Assembly (NCBI RefSeq): GCF_901709675.1
Contig: NC_051094.1
Coordinates: 11,898,501-11,962,500 of the forward strand
Direction: 5' to 3'
DNA from: Syngnathus acus
Taxonomy: Eukaryota > Chordata > Actinopteri > Syngnathiformes > Syngnathidae
Length of the DNA: 64,000 nucleotides
Every line of letters starts with the position of its first letter. Within the stretch, counting starts at the first letter, position 1. The notes beneath the pieces are model-generated. The model made no database searches. It was not told the origin of the DNA and saw only the letters and a program-made list of their open reading frames with translations. The position numbers were made by a program, and so were the translations under genes. Shown piece by piece: positions 45,201 through 57,800 of the stretch.

Positions 45201-45865
45201 TTAACACTAGGGGACGCCATTTCTTCTTTTTGCCATCACAATAGTACCATCTGAACTTTACATATTGTTGACATACCTGTATCGATGCAACCTTTAGTAC
45301 GGCGCGACTTATAGTGGCTGGTGCGACTTTTAGTCTGGAAAATACGGTCATTGCAATTCAAATCCTTTTAGATCAATGTATTTGAAATAGTTTATATACT
45401 CGTACTTTCTAATCCCAAACCTTGGATATGTCATTATAAAGTGAACATATGATTATTGGCAAGTGCGGTGTTAACTGGGTTGGAACATCTGAGGGACGGG
45501 GACAGTGCAAAATCGCCTTTTAGCTTAGAACGAGTTACAGCAGGAGACTTGTTTAAGGGGACAGACACCGTCATGTACAACACTCGGAGGAGAAACAACT
45601 GAAGATACCACACGTCTTGTCTAATGCATTGGCTATGGCTACTGTTACCTAGCAACACAGTAAAAACAGCATGTTGAGTGTTTTGGCAAACCCGAGAACA
45701 ACCGTCACCCTGCCTAAAAGTGTTGCAGCATTAAAAAGGAATGGCATATCAAGTGTACATATTGCATACCGGAAACTAAGGGTACCCATGTCATCTGCAT
45801 TAGACGAGGGGGGAACGTAATCTTGGTATCCTCAGTTGCTCACTTACGTGACGGAAACACAGCCT
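42300..45865 (-). other. rimbp2: Probable rimbp2 3' UTR
   Basis: No gene is seen on either strand in these 3.5 kb. On the minus strand AATAAA at 42300-42305 is a candidate polyadenylation signal, which would leave about 450 bp between the ends of the converging piwil1 and rimbp2 transcripts. A transposon remnant (44636-45347) lies within it. The extent is inferred, as an earlier signal could be used. Confidence 0.45.
44636..45347 (+). mobile_element. Pogo-like DNA transposon remnant
   Basis: The ends (GTACTTTTTGGACTATAAGT.. at left, ..AGTCTGGAAAATACGG at right) are imperfect inverted repeats of the GTATTTTCCGGACTATAAG family. A TA precedes the left end, and the right TA has become TC. Inside, at about 44960-45060, a plus-strand frame encodes a basic helix-turn-helix-like start (SADYKLRVVKYA, HGNWAEI) as in pogo/CENP-B-type transposases; it is stopped at once, with a further matching piece in another frame (KTTKANR). 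A tail of the CCTACCATGCATG fish repeat is nested at about 44716-44800. Confidence 0.65.
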
Positions 45866-45892
45866 TTAAGGTGTGAAATGAACACTCTTCTT
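45866..45892 (-). other. rimbp2: rimbp2 last coding exon (KKSVHFTP stop)
   Basis: Only nine codons including TAA. The conserved basic end KRKKSVHFTP is formed by joining to AGG at 46684, which fixes both splice sites. Confidence 0.92.
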
Positions 45893-48800
45893 CTGTTTTG
45901 CCAAGCAGGTGAGGAAAAAAAATAACAAATATACATATGGTGATGATGGGATTTCAATAGTTGGCATGATATAAAATGTCAAATTGGAATACAGTACAGA
46001 AAAATATTGGATGGCAGCCATTTTTTTAAAATCATTGCATACTGTCTTTGTTAGACTAAAATAACATTAAAAATAAACACTTCCAATGGTAATGGGGGCT
46101 ACATTGCAAGAGAGCAATATCCCCCCCACCCCATGCCCCCCAAAAAGGCATTCAGAAGAATGTACAAAAGTGACTTTTTTTTTCCCCAAGAAAATGTTGA
46201 AAACTTCATGCATGTGATCTTTTAGTCATGCTGGCCTAAACGCTATGTTGTACATGAAACTCTTATCAGAGAGAGTCCACTCAAATACAAACGGTGTTTA
46301 ACTGCTGTTTTTGAGACAGAACAATTACAAAGTTTATACTTGAATTGAAAATGCTTTATAAATATTTGATATCAATGTACAGTTTTACACATTGTAGAGC
46401 TTTTGCCATAAACATAAAAATAGTTCTGCCAAGTATTAGTCTTAAAAGTTTTTATTATAGTCGATCGTTCACATCTATTTCCACCATCAGTCAAAATGTC
46501 CTTGCACTTTGACCAATGAGACACTCACGCACGCACGCACACGCACACACACACACGCACACACGCACACACGCACACACACACCAACACACACACACAC
46601 ACAAACAAATAAAGGGAACGGAAGAACCGGGAAGCAGAGGAGTAAACGTAATGAGAGGCCTAGTACTGCGAAGGAGCATGTACCCTTTTGGTCTTTATCC
46701 GTGTGGGAGTGTCCTGCGGGTATCGTGATGGTGAGTCCGTGAGAAAAACCTCGACATCATCAGGCACTTCTTCTAGAAAGTTGGAAGGAACAAGACCGCT
46801 GTGTCCGTTGAGCTCACCCTAAGGTAAGGAGTATAAGGATGGTGACACTTATTTTCATTTATGTGCTACTTGTGAGGACTTTGTCTTCACGCAATTACAC
46901 GCACTCGTAGGATGACAGTTTATATTTTCCTCCACCACTTGAACCACATTTTGTCTTATTACAGTGCTGCACTATACTAACACTACTAAGCCCTTTGTAG
47001 TATAGGCATATGTCATACATTGCCTTCTTGTCAAGGGTATCGAGTAAATGCAACAGTTAGTTGGTCAAAAGTGGCAAAGGTTGTTGTTCGGACTAAAAGA
47101 TTACCTGAAAAGAAATTTCATTAAAATGACAGTCAGTCATGTGGCTTTCTGCTTCATTCTGCTCATGTGCTGTTTGTGAGGATAAAGTACATACTATTAC
47201 ATGGATCTTAAGTGTGTATATTAACACTATTTAATCAATGTATTGGCAGCTTCCCATTTAAGAAATTTCAATGTCTGCATTTTCCCCAGCAGAGGGCGCC
47301 AAAGACCTATGAGGGAGGCTTGGCATGTGGTAAAACTGAAAACAACCAGGTCAGAACATCCCAGATATTTATTTAGACAATGACAGGGTGGGAATATACT
47401 AGCCACCTAGTAGTACTGTACCTAGTTTTGGAGGTGGAAAAGCATCATGAATACTGCCACTTAACCCTTTCGTGACAACACACACAAAATCCTCTAGAAT
47501 GTATTCACCTTATTCCTGAGAGTTCTCATGGGGAAACCGATATGTTAGAAAATTCTGCTCCCATTGGTTACAATGGCTTTCACTTCACTGTGTGGTATTT
47601 GACCAGTACTTTTTTTTTAATGTGAAATTGTAAAATTTACCCCGTTTACGATTTTTCTTTTCAAATGTCTGGAATGTTTGAAAGGGAAATTAAAAACAAC
47701 TACTTACATAATAAAATCCATCTTCATCTATTTCCCCAAAAACAGTGATGACATCTCCAGCACAGAATGTCAATTCAGCCTGTCAGAATGGAAAATCAGA
47801 ACACACGAAGCCTATTACACTTATGTCGTTACAGACTTTGTAAATACATTCCGTATATTTGGGGGGGAAGGGTGGGTTCACACGCTAACTGTGTCCTCCA
47901 AATTAATGTGAAGCATCACATTAATGGACACCAGTGTCAGTTGGACTGGAGTTAACTGAAAACTTGGGACTATTGAAGAGAAAGTGGCAGCACAGTGGGC
48001 GCATCTCTTCTGTGATATCCTCTCGGTCCAACAAACAAGCCAAACAGTCATAGTACAGTCAGCGGTGTATGTAAAGCATGTCGCAGACAAGTTGACACAA
48101 AGACCACAGTGAGGAAGGGAGATGCTAGCTCAGGCATTGTGAAGCGCTTTGTATTTGTGACCGCTCTGGACTCAGAGCTGTGAACGCCACCATCTCCTTT
48201 GGACCCCAACACTTAAGGAAGAAAAACACACACAGAGCAGACAGCGATGCATCTTCCTCACCATCACTCACCTCGTCATCTAGTCTGTTGCCCTCATACT
48301 GTGTCGTTGGGTGGGTGGGAGTGCCAATAGAAAGGTGAGAGTAAGTAAAAACCAAGGGATGGGGGGAAAAAACAATGTTTTACCTGAACCTTTCTTAAGC
48401 ATTAGACAGAGTAGATCGAGCAGTTTGACATAGGCCGCCTGCTGCTAGAGAATTGTTTGTCAAATCCGTGATCAAAACTGCTTATTTTCAGTGCTTCCTC
48501 ACATAGACGATATGACGATCATGTCTTCCCAAAATATTTTAATTATACATTCGTCCTGAATTGTTGATACGCTGGGCCAGATTTTAACTTTAAAATCACA
48601 TAACATTTAAAAGTCTATAAAAAGTCATGAAACATTTGCCATATGTATTTTTTTTTTACAAATGGCTTCATATCCTGGATTTTATTAGAAGATTTTAAAA
48701 GTTGCTGATAACATTAAGATCCTTGGCTCTTTGTTCCAGACATTCTCACAAAGAAAATATAAATACGATGTTTGGAATTATTTGTCAAAATCTAAACAAG

Positions 48801-51800
48801 GTTTGAAAAATATCTTTAAAAAAGTCATGTGTCCCTTTCTATACGTTTACTGTTAACGGTTTATGGAATAATAAGCACAATTGTTTTTCAGTCATGAAAA
48901 GCTACGTCTACATTTACGTACTCAGGAAAAGAAACGAGTGCGGTGTTAGGCTATCTAACTTAAATAGATGCATGAGGTGGGCAAATGTTTGATTCCAAAC
49001 GTCTACATCAACCTATTATGTAGAAGTGGAAGAGAAAATATGTTTATTTATAGACAGATGATAACAATGTGAGCTGAAGACAAAATGGACAGCTTGAGCT
49101 GTATCTAGTAATGTCACAAGATTTCCAAAAAGTGACAGTCTGTCAAAATGTTGAGTTTGGTTGGAATGGCCACTTCAACCTGAGCACATACCCAAAAAAT
49201 TTATTAAAACTGGAGGATGACTTCCAAAGAAAGTGAGTTTTTAGTGTCATGGAAAAAGCAGTATGTGCAGTAGAATAAATTATGTACTTTAGTGAAACTG
49301 TTTTTCCCTGAATTTATTAGGGTATTTGAAGTGCTCATTCCATTTTTTTTAACAAAAATTCCACAAAGATGGTGTTTACTAGGACAGTACCTCAATATCA
49401 ATGTTTGGGGAACTCTCTCTTGGATCGTAGTCATACAGCGCTATCATTCTGCGGGTTGACATCGAATGCTGACGGCCGCTCCGTCTGTTCCTCTCTGCCA
49501 ACGAGATGTTACAAAAGCAGCAGCATGAGGCACACACATTTGGAGTGGCTTGTAATTGTAAATTTGACCACAATGTAGGCTCTCAGTGTTAGTAAATAAT
49601 TATTATTCTAATTAATTGTAGTAGTGGTGCAAGTAGTAAATAAAGTAAATAAGAAAATAAATGGGCCAAAGTGGACAAAAAAATGGAGGTCACGCTATTG
49701 CCTATGACAAAAACATGAAAACCAAAATTTCACTGAACTGTCACTGATAACTTAATTCCTACAGAATATATCTAATTTAAATTTCAGAAGGCTAAACTGA
49801 TGTCAACAATGTAAGCAAAGTTTCAGGCAGCTTTAAAAGAAAGAAAATGTTAAGAAGTAAGAAGATCAAGCGAGAAGCAGGAGACAGGACACAAACCTCG
49901 CTTGGACTTTCTGGACCTGCGATTTATTGAGCGTCCACCTTTGAAACGATCACAGTTTACTTCACAGGAAAGAATAAAAAATGGGAAATTTTGGGGAAAA
50001 ATAAAGGAGAGTCAGCAGCAGAGAATCAACCCAGAGACAACAACATGGTGCCAGTGTACAACATTTCCTTACCTAACTTGTCCACAGGAGTGTTGAGTGG
50101 GAGAAAGCCCTGTTTGAGTAGCTGGCCCATCATGTTACCATCCTCTATTTGGATTTCAGAGACCATGTTACAAGGAATCAAACCCACTCGGTCTCGAATT
50201 TCTGCCCTGTAGAAGCCATCCGTGTCTTTATTTCCAAACACCTACAGGGACAAAAATAGGGGCAACGGATGAGCGAGCTTAAACCTGACAGACAAATGGA
50301 AAAAAAAAAGATAACACGATCCTTTATTTTGGAATGGAAAAAAAACAATTACATCTCCAAAAGCTGTTAGGATCACTGGAATTATGGGCATAATATAAAA
50401 GAAACATAAACGTCTGGTTATGTGTTAAGAACATGAAGGACGGATTAGACCTGTGCAGAAAACTTCCCTTTACTCCTGGACCTGATTTTGGCATTTATCA
50501 GTGAAACGTTCATAGGGCAGACATGGATCTTGACGGATATCCGTAGTATCTCCAGGCCAAACCCTTACCTTGATGACCTGGCCCTCCTTAAAAGGGAGCT
50601 CCTCATCAGCAGCATCAGGATTAGGAGACATCGACAGCGGGTCGTAGTCAAATAGGGCCACAAAGACACGTGTCAGCTCATCCGCTTCTGATTCCTCAAA
50701 GTAATCCTGCGAGCGGCGATCCCGGCCGTGCCTGCGTCCGCCATAGCTGTCTGAAACAGAGAGAAGGCCTCTGCTGCTACTAACAGCCTTAAAGAGCCAC
50801 ACGGGCTCCAGTGGCCATGAGAGCAGGATTTTGTTTGTTAAAGCTGACAGGAAAAGACTTGACATGCATGTGTGCAAAAAGAGCCAAATGCTGTTCAAAT
50901 GATTTTATTCGATTCGATTTCAAATGATTTGAATGTCGTATTTTACGTTGCAAGCTTGACTCTGTTGTCACACATATGAGCTCAGCTGTGTGCGTGACAT
51001 CACAGAAAAACATTAAGCAGCTTTTTGGGTGAAGGGAGAAATGAACAATGTGCAATATGAGGACAATACAAGAAGCAGTTGCTCATTGCTGTTTCACTGC
51101 CTTATCTCACAAAGGGCAAGTCAAAAGCATGCCTTCCTTGATTTGGGCATAATGAGGAAAGCATTCCTACATCCAGGGTTGGTAATCCCATGCTTGTATG
51201 CCATGTGTGAAAACAAGTGGAAACAAAAAGGAGAGCAAACACTCGTACCAGACACAGAAAACACGTTAAATACCCTAATCGACAACGACTGAATCAAGGC
51301 AACTGGGATATTTTTGATTGTTTCTTTGAATTGTGGCCAATAAATATATGAGGAAAAGCGGAAAGAAAAGCACTAGACTCCTTAAGAACTAAGTCAAGCC
51401 ACTGGTTCAAGCATGGTAATGTCAGTTCAAAGTAGATTTGTTTACTGAACAAATCAATCAACTCTGTGGACAGAAGTGCGTGAAGGGACATCACAGTTGA
51501 CACGTCGTTTTTTTTTTTTGTGGACGGTGGTCAGGGAAGGACACAGGCAGAATCCCCACTAACATCAGGAAGGCTTTCACTCACTGAGGCTTTTTTCAAA
51601 TCTGCCAAGAGAAAACAAACCACCAGACTCAAGCCTGAAGATAGAAACAGGAGGTGGAATTTTGTGGTCCCATATGTGGAAGGTTTGTCAGAGAACCATT
51701 GTTTGGCATTGCAGACGCTCGTTTTGCTGACCACACTGAGCGACAACTACAGTACCCTATTATTTAATCGAGAAAGAGGTAGAGGGACACCACACCTAAA

Positions 51801-54800
51801 GTTTACATCTGACAAAGCCTTTTAGATTAAAGGTAACGAACGGTGCCGTTGCCTTGATTCAATCTTTGCAGATTACCACGACCGACTGAGAATCAACACG
51901 GATATCAAAAACCCTAGAAGTTCTCAATGACAGATAAAGGACAGTGAGGGGGGGGGAAAGAATGAATCTGGGATCAGTTCTTCATGCTTCATGTAAATGT
52001 TTGAATGGCAGAACAGTCAGGCTGAACAATCGGTCTCATGAAAAGCCTTTTGGAATAATGGAAAAAGTGATTTATTGAAGTTAACAACTGTGATAGAACA
52101 AGAATTAATAAGTATGCAACTGATTCTTCCCAACACTGTAAGTGATTTTGGACTGTTTGGGGCAGTGGAATCACTGAAGTGGGATGATCCAGAATTTGAG
52201 CAAAAATTGCAAGAGTTCCATGTACTGTAGGGTGCTTTGTTATTGACGTTTTTTCCTATCAATATTGTAACTTTGTTTTTCACTTGCTTGACCACGAATG
52301 ACTCAAATTACACAAGTACCTTTCATAAACAAATTATGACAGCAACACCTTGGCCCTTGATTTTTTTTTCCTATTTCCTTTCCTGATCAGCATCTTACAA
52401 CAACTTGTGTTCCACCCTAGAAATTACACTGTTCATGGGAAATTAAGAGTGACAAGAGCAACCTGGTCTAAAAAAAAAAAAAGGGAAGTGTAAATTAAAG
52501 AAAAAACAGGTGGGCTGATGCCATTTTTACATCAAGCTGCAGCAACAGTTGAGTTCAGTTTGGCAGCAAAAAGTGATTGATCTTGTAATGTGTGTCACAG
52601 TGTAACCCACAAATAAATTACAAGAATGATCTAACGGTGCTTCACGACAACTCTGGCTTTGAATCCATTCACCAAATCAACTTCAGTGTCTCTGTATTAT
52701 GGTGAAATATTAATCTGGTCAATTTAAATAATGTCAAACGGAACCAAACTAGTGCTTAAAAGCATTGCAAGGCAGGGTGTTTAGGTTAGTTGGGATTGAG
52801 GTAGTAGAGGTGGAAAGAGGTGTGGCCAATCTTCCCCTGGTCACTCATTCTAATTATGCTAGTTAGGTAAATAAACTAAGTGTCCAGCAAAGAACACCGA
52901 TTGTGATGCTATCGCTGCCGTTCTTGGCCTTTTTCTGGCTTTGTCGAGGTGAACTCTTGGTGAGAAGCTGCGCCACGTACCATATTGATCCTCTGAGGAC
53001 ATAGATGGCCATATCCTTCGCCGAGCTACACTGCCATAGTAAACATCGTCCTTGACAGGTGAGAGGTTCCCCTCACTCCCCTCACTGTTACTGTCCATGG
53101 TGATCTCTACAGAAGACACCAATCACAGCATTACGGTCAGAGATTCCACACACACCCACACACCCACACACAACGTCACACAGCTCATTCAATCATGCTG
53201 GGAGAGTTGGATGAAGTTGTCCTATAGTAAGGGACAGGAGGTTGGGGAAGTGGAAGACACAAGGCAATTAGGACTCCCTTTTTGAGTCATGTAAAACAGC
53301 AATGCTTGCACTGTTGCAGTGGTGACTTGTTGACCACTGTAAACACACAGCTTAGGGCTGTAACTCCTGCAAAAACTGCACATGGACATTTGGCCAGTCC
53401 AGCTCATGACGATGTAGCTACGAGGTATGCAGACACCTGATAAAGGGGCCACAAGATGTTAATGCGCTATGGAAGTGATGTACAGCTCGGCTCACATGGG
53501 AAAGGGAGAGACATGGTATTGATCGCAACAGACATCAGTGGCCTCTAGGCGGGGATGGGGCGTCTCCTCATTTGGTGACCTCACTAACCAATGGAAGGGA
53601 TGGGTCGTCCCTGAGGGGGGGTGCCAATGTGAACCGGCCTCCGCCCTGTATGGTCCAGACGGTTGGCATTTCCATGAGGTGGTGAGTTTCCAATGAGCTT
53701 TAGGATAAGAAAAGACAAATAGTTACAACAATAGGCTACCTACATCATGGGGAAACAGTTGGCGTTTGAAACAATAATTTAAAAAAAATCCCACAAGTTT
53801 GTCAAAACAACTAAAAAGTCTTAGGAGCAAATGATCGAGTCCATTTGTCCTGAGGGAGGATAAATCATAGAAAAAAACAAACAAACGATAAAGAAACAAG
53901 TAAATCAAATCAACCCCCAACATAGACCATGGTTTGGGGTTAGTAGCACAACTAAAGACCATTTGTTTTGCTCTGTGCATGTCAGCTTCATGACAGGAAA
54001 TTCACAAAGGTGTTGCAGAAAATAAGTGAAGTTACCATGACAATCAACAAAGTACAGTATCATAAAATAGGATTTTTTTTTTTGCCGTAACAAGCAAAAC
54101 AGTTAAGGTGGAGTGACTTAATGAATAACTACAGGAGAATAGGAATTTACTATATGTGAGTATGTGAGATGAGATTCTGCAATTAACCTCCGAGCACAAC
54201 ACTAACAAGTCATGAAGTATGACTTATGAAGCCAGCAGACAGAAGGCATAAACTAACCACGCTTTGCACAGTCAAGCAGCTTAGCAACTGCTGCTCATTA
54301 GCCATAAAGACATGACAACTCAAAACGTGTTAAAATGGCCTTTAGGGAAATGAAAGTTTGGCCGTATCCAAAAAAAAAAAAAACACCTGTCAGTCAGAGA
54401 ACGAGCAAAGTAACTTAGTCACAACAACATAAAATCAGACCAACCATGAAATGCGGTCAGAAAATGAAACCATCCAATGATGAGAAAGAGGGTAATCATG
54501 ATGAAAACCACACAACATTCAGAAAGCAAAAATGGCTGAGGCTTGCTGATTGCAAAGTACAGCAGAAAGTGCGAGTCACACACCAGCGACTGGTCCCAGT
54601 GGAGCCTGGACAAAGACCGGGCCCTGCCCCCCCTGTGAGGACTGTAATAGGCTCTGTCCAGCTCATTCAGCCTGGCCTCACTCAGGGCCCCCTCCCGGGA
54701 GTAGTGCCGTGGCCCAAAGTGTTCCCGGTTTTTAAAGTCACCGGTGTGGACTGACTTTGCAGAGGTCACTGGAATGTCAGCAAACTCCTCCTCTACACTG

Positions 54801-57800
54801 CACTGGCGTGTCAATGTTCTCTTACGGCCCATGGCGAGCGCTCGCCTTTCTACCGGACCTTCACAGTGGATGATGCGCATGGGAGCCGCCTGGGTATAGA
54901 AACCTCGATGACCCCTGCTCAGAGATCCTTCTTCCTCACTACCGCAGTCCAAACCGCTGTCGGGACTCTTGGTGTTCTGGCGGTTGGGTCGACCCAGGAT
55001 GCGGTCCTCCGGATTGCAGTAGTAGCGGATGTCGGCGAAGCGGGGTGAAGAGCGCTGGCGCTGCAAATGGCGAAGGCTCTTGCCAGAGGTGACGCCGCGC
55101 TTGTGCATGTTATCGTCATGGCCGTACGTCCTTCGTCCGGCGCGCGGCGTTCCCGGCCGGCCGCCTTCCTCGAAGCACAGGCGCTGGCCCATGTTGTCCA
55201 CACCGTCCGTCTCTTCCTCCACCTCAGGGATGCTGTGGAGGCGCTTGCTACGGAGCGACTTCTGCTTTACTACCTCCCTCTGGAGGTCCCAGCAGTCTCT
55301 TTCCTCGGCAAGGTCCTGACGCTTGTAGTATGCCTCCACGAGGCAAAGTTCCACAAGTTTTCCCAGTTCAGTGAGTCAGGTCAAAAGGTTCAGTTTAGTG
55401 TTTTGGTAGGGGGAGTTGACACGTGTTTGGAGGTTTTAACACAGGCAGGAAAGAACACAACATGTGAATAGAGTAAATAGGAGGGAAGACAAAATAAAGA
55501 CATAATTAGTTATTTGTGGCAAGAAAGCAACTCATGCAGTCTCATTCCGTGAAAAAGAGGAAATGGCATGCTCTGAACAGGAATCTGTGAAATGATAGCT
55601 GACAGACACAACGTGGACACGGAGTGGATAAGCAAAAAGGGGGTGAAAGTGGGAAATCATGAAAAAGTAGGGTGGTGGAGAAAAGGCTTTACCTGTTGAG
55701 GGGTAGAGAAGAAAGAAATGAATTCTACTTGTAATATTCCATAAACCAAGCCGAGGGCATCGAAGTGCCACTTAACACAGTATGTAGATATTTCGTAACC
55801 ATTTACATTTGCAATGTAGACAGCAATTCCACCCGAATTGGAGTAGACAGCAAGAGACTATCTCATTGTTCTAATTTTAATTAGATGATACATGTGCTGT
55901 AAATGGTAAATGGCTTTCACCTCTCTCGTGTTTTTCTATATGCTGAAAGTATTTTTGGAAGAAGGGGCTAGGTCATCTGCAACAGTTCTTTAAACAAGTA
56001 AAATGCAATGAAAAAATAATGATGAAAATAAAGTAAATACTACATAGATGAATATTTTTTGGTGAATTTTATATGCTTATACTACAATTTGATTGAAAAT
56101 TTGGAGCAACTTGACTTCTGACAGCATGTAAACATGACATTTTGAGACCTTAATGGTTTTACATCCATTTACATACATTTTGTGAATTTTATATAATTAT
56201 ACTACAATTTGATTGAAAATTTGTAAACATGACAATTTGAGACCATAATGGTTTTACATCCACACAGAACAAATGAAGAAAAGAATTGTACTGATAACCA
56301 CTGCAGATAGTAAATACTAAATATCAAGACGTGACAGACATGAGCAAAAGTGAATATTTACATTTAAGTGCTCACTTAAATGAGATTCCCACGTGTACTG
56401 GATATGCCATGACCCTTTGCAATTAAACATTAGCATTTTGCTGATATAAAATGTCTATTACAACACAAAGCACATGAAAAAATGCAGCGCAACTCAGAAA
56501 TGCACATTGATTTAGTATTCAGCCTTCAACCGCTACCATGCTAAACAGATTATTGTACAGTATGTTCTGTAAATGTAGCCATTCTCGAAGCTCAGCCTTG
56601 CATTAAGCACAACTGGGGAGAGGGGGGGGGGGGTAGGATGAGTAAATTCAGCTGAACTAAAGCAGTAGCACTCAGCCAGGCCAAGCCACAGCAGGCCGAG
56701 TTGTAAAAACCTTGAAAAGGTGATGCCCACCACCCGCCATCTGCCCCCTCCCCTGTGTCACTACAAGCACAAAGTGAGCAGACGTACCTTTAGAGAGTTG
56801 TGAGAGTTGATGCTCCTCCTACGGCCCTCTTCTAATTGCATCTCAGAGTAGAGATCTTCCTCGTCCTCCTCCATGATGTCGGACAAGTCTGATCCCCGGC
56901 TGCTCTCTGTGTAGTACTCCTCGCTGTGGCTGTAGTGGTGGGGATGATGATGATGATGATGCTAAGAGGAAACGTAAAAAAAAATGAGCATCGTATTTCA
57001 TATTTTTGTTTCTTAATCTTTCTCTCAAGTTGACACAGGTTACTATCGTTAAAGATCACATTCTGCATTTGAGTGCATGAACCTTTTTGGGCAGAAGTAT
57101 AGCTATGTGCACTAAAGCAATCAAATGAAATGTGTGTCTGGGAGTGACCTGATCTACACTGCAACAATTATTTAGTACATTTATGGTGCATTTATAACAG
57201 TATAATATTTAAGATACTGTTAAATATTCATCCATAGCATCACCAATGACAGTTCAAACAGCCAGTTAATGAGAACAGTACAGTAAAAAAAAAACTTTAA
57301 TGACAAAAAACTATGTCTTCATTTAATTAACAATGAATGCTCAGTTAAGAATGACAAACTGTACAAATGACAAACTGTGGTGGCTTTTTGCATGCTCCAC
57401 TTATTTGCATAGGCGTAAACGTTTCTTGCTCACAATTGCAGAGATCTCCACTGAAAAAAGTCACTACATTTGTTGATCACTGCTTTAAAAAAAAAAAAAT
57501 GCTTGAGAGAGAACTTAGCAAAAATGAGTAGGCTCTCTTTGTCGCACGCGTGAGTTGCGCCACTTGTCGTCATAATAAGCAAAAACGTACTCTGCCTTCG
57601 CACGAGACTTTTAAATGTGTGACGTCTCATAATCCATACTAACACAACACTTGTAGTAATAATACCTGTCTGCCCAGTTCCGAGCCTCTAAGAAATTCGT
57701 CCACCGAAGCCCCTCTTCTTCTTGCATGAGGAGAATCATAACCGTCCTCCTCCTCATCAGAGTTCAGTGGGTGCAGGGCGTTACCCCGCTCGCTGAAGAT

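Noticed and set aside
46491-46742. Threonine/histidine- and cysteine/valine-rich frames near 46500
   Set aside because: They are translations of the CA/CG microsatellite on both strands.
54446-55471. Plus-strand open frames over the rimbp2 cassette exon
   Set aside because: They are shadows of the minus-strand exon, which has clear splice sites and frame continuity with neighbours.
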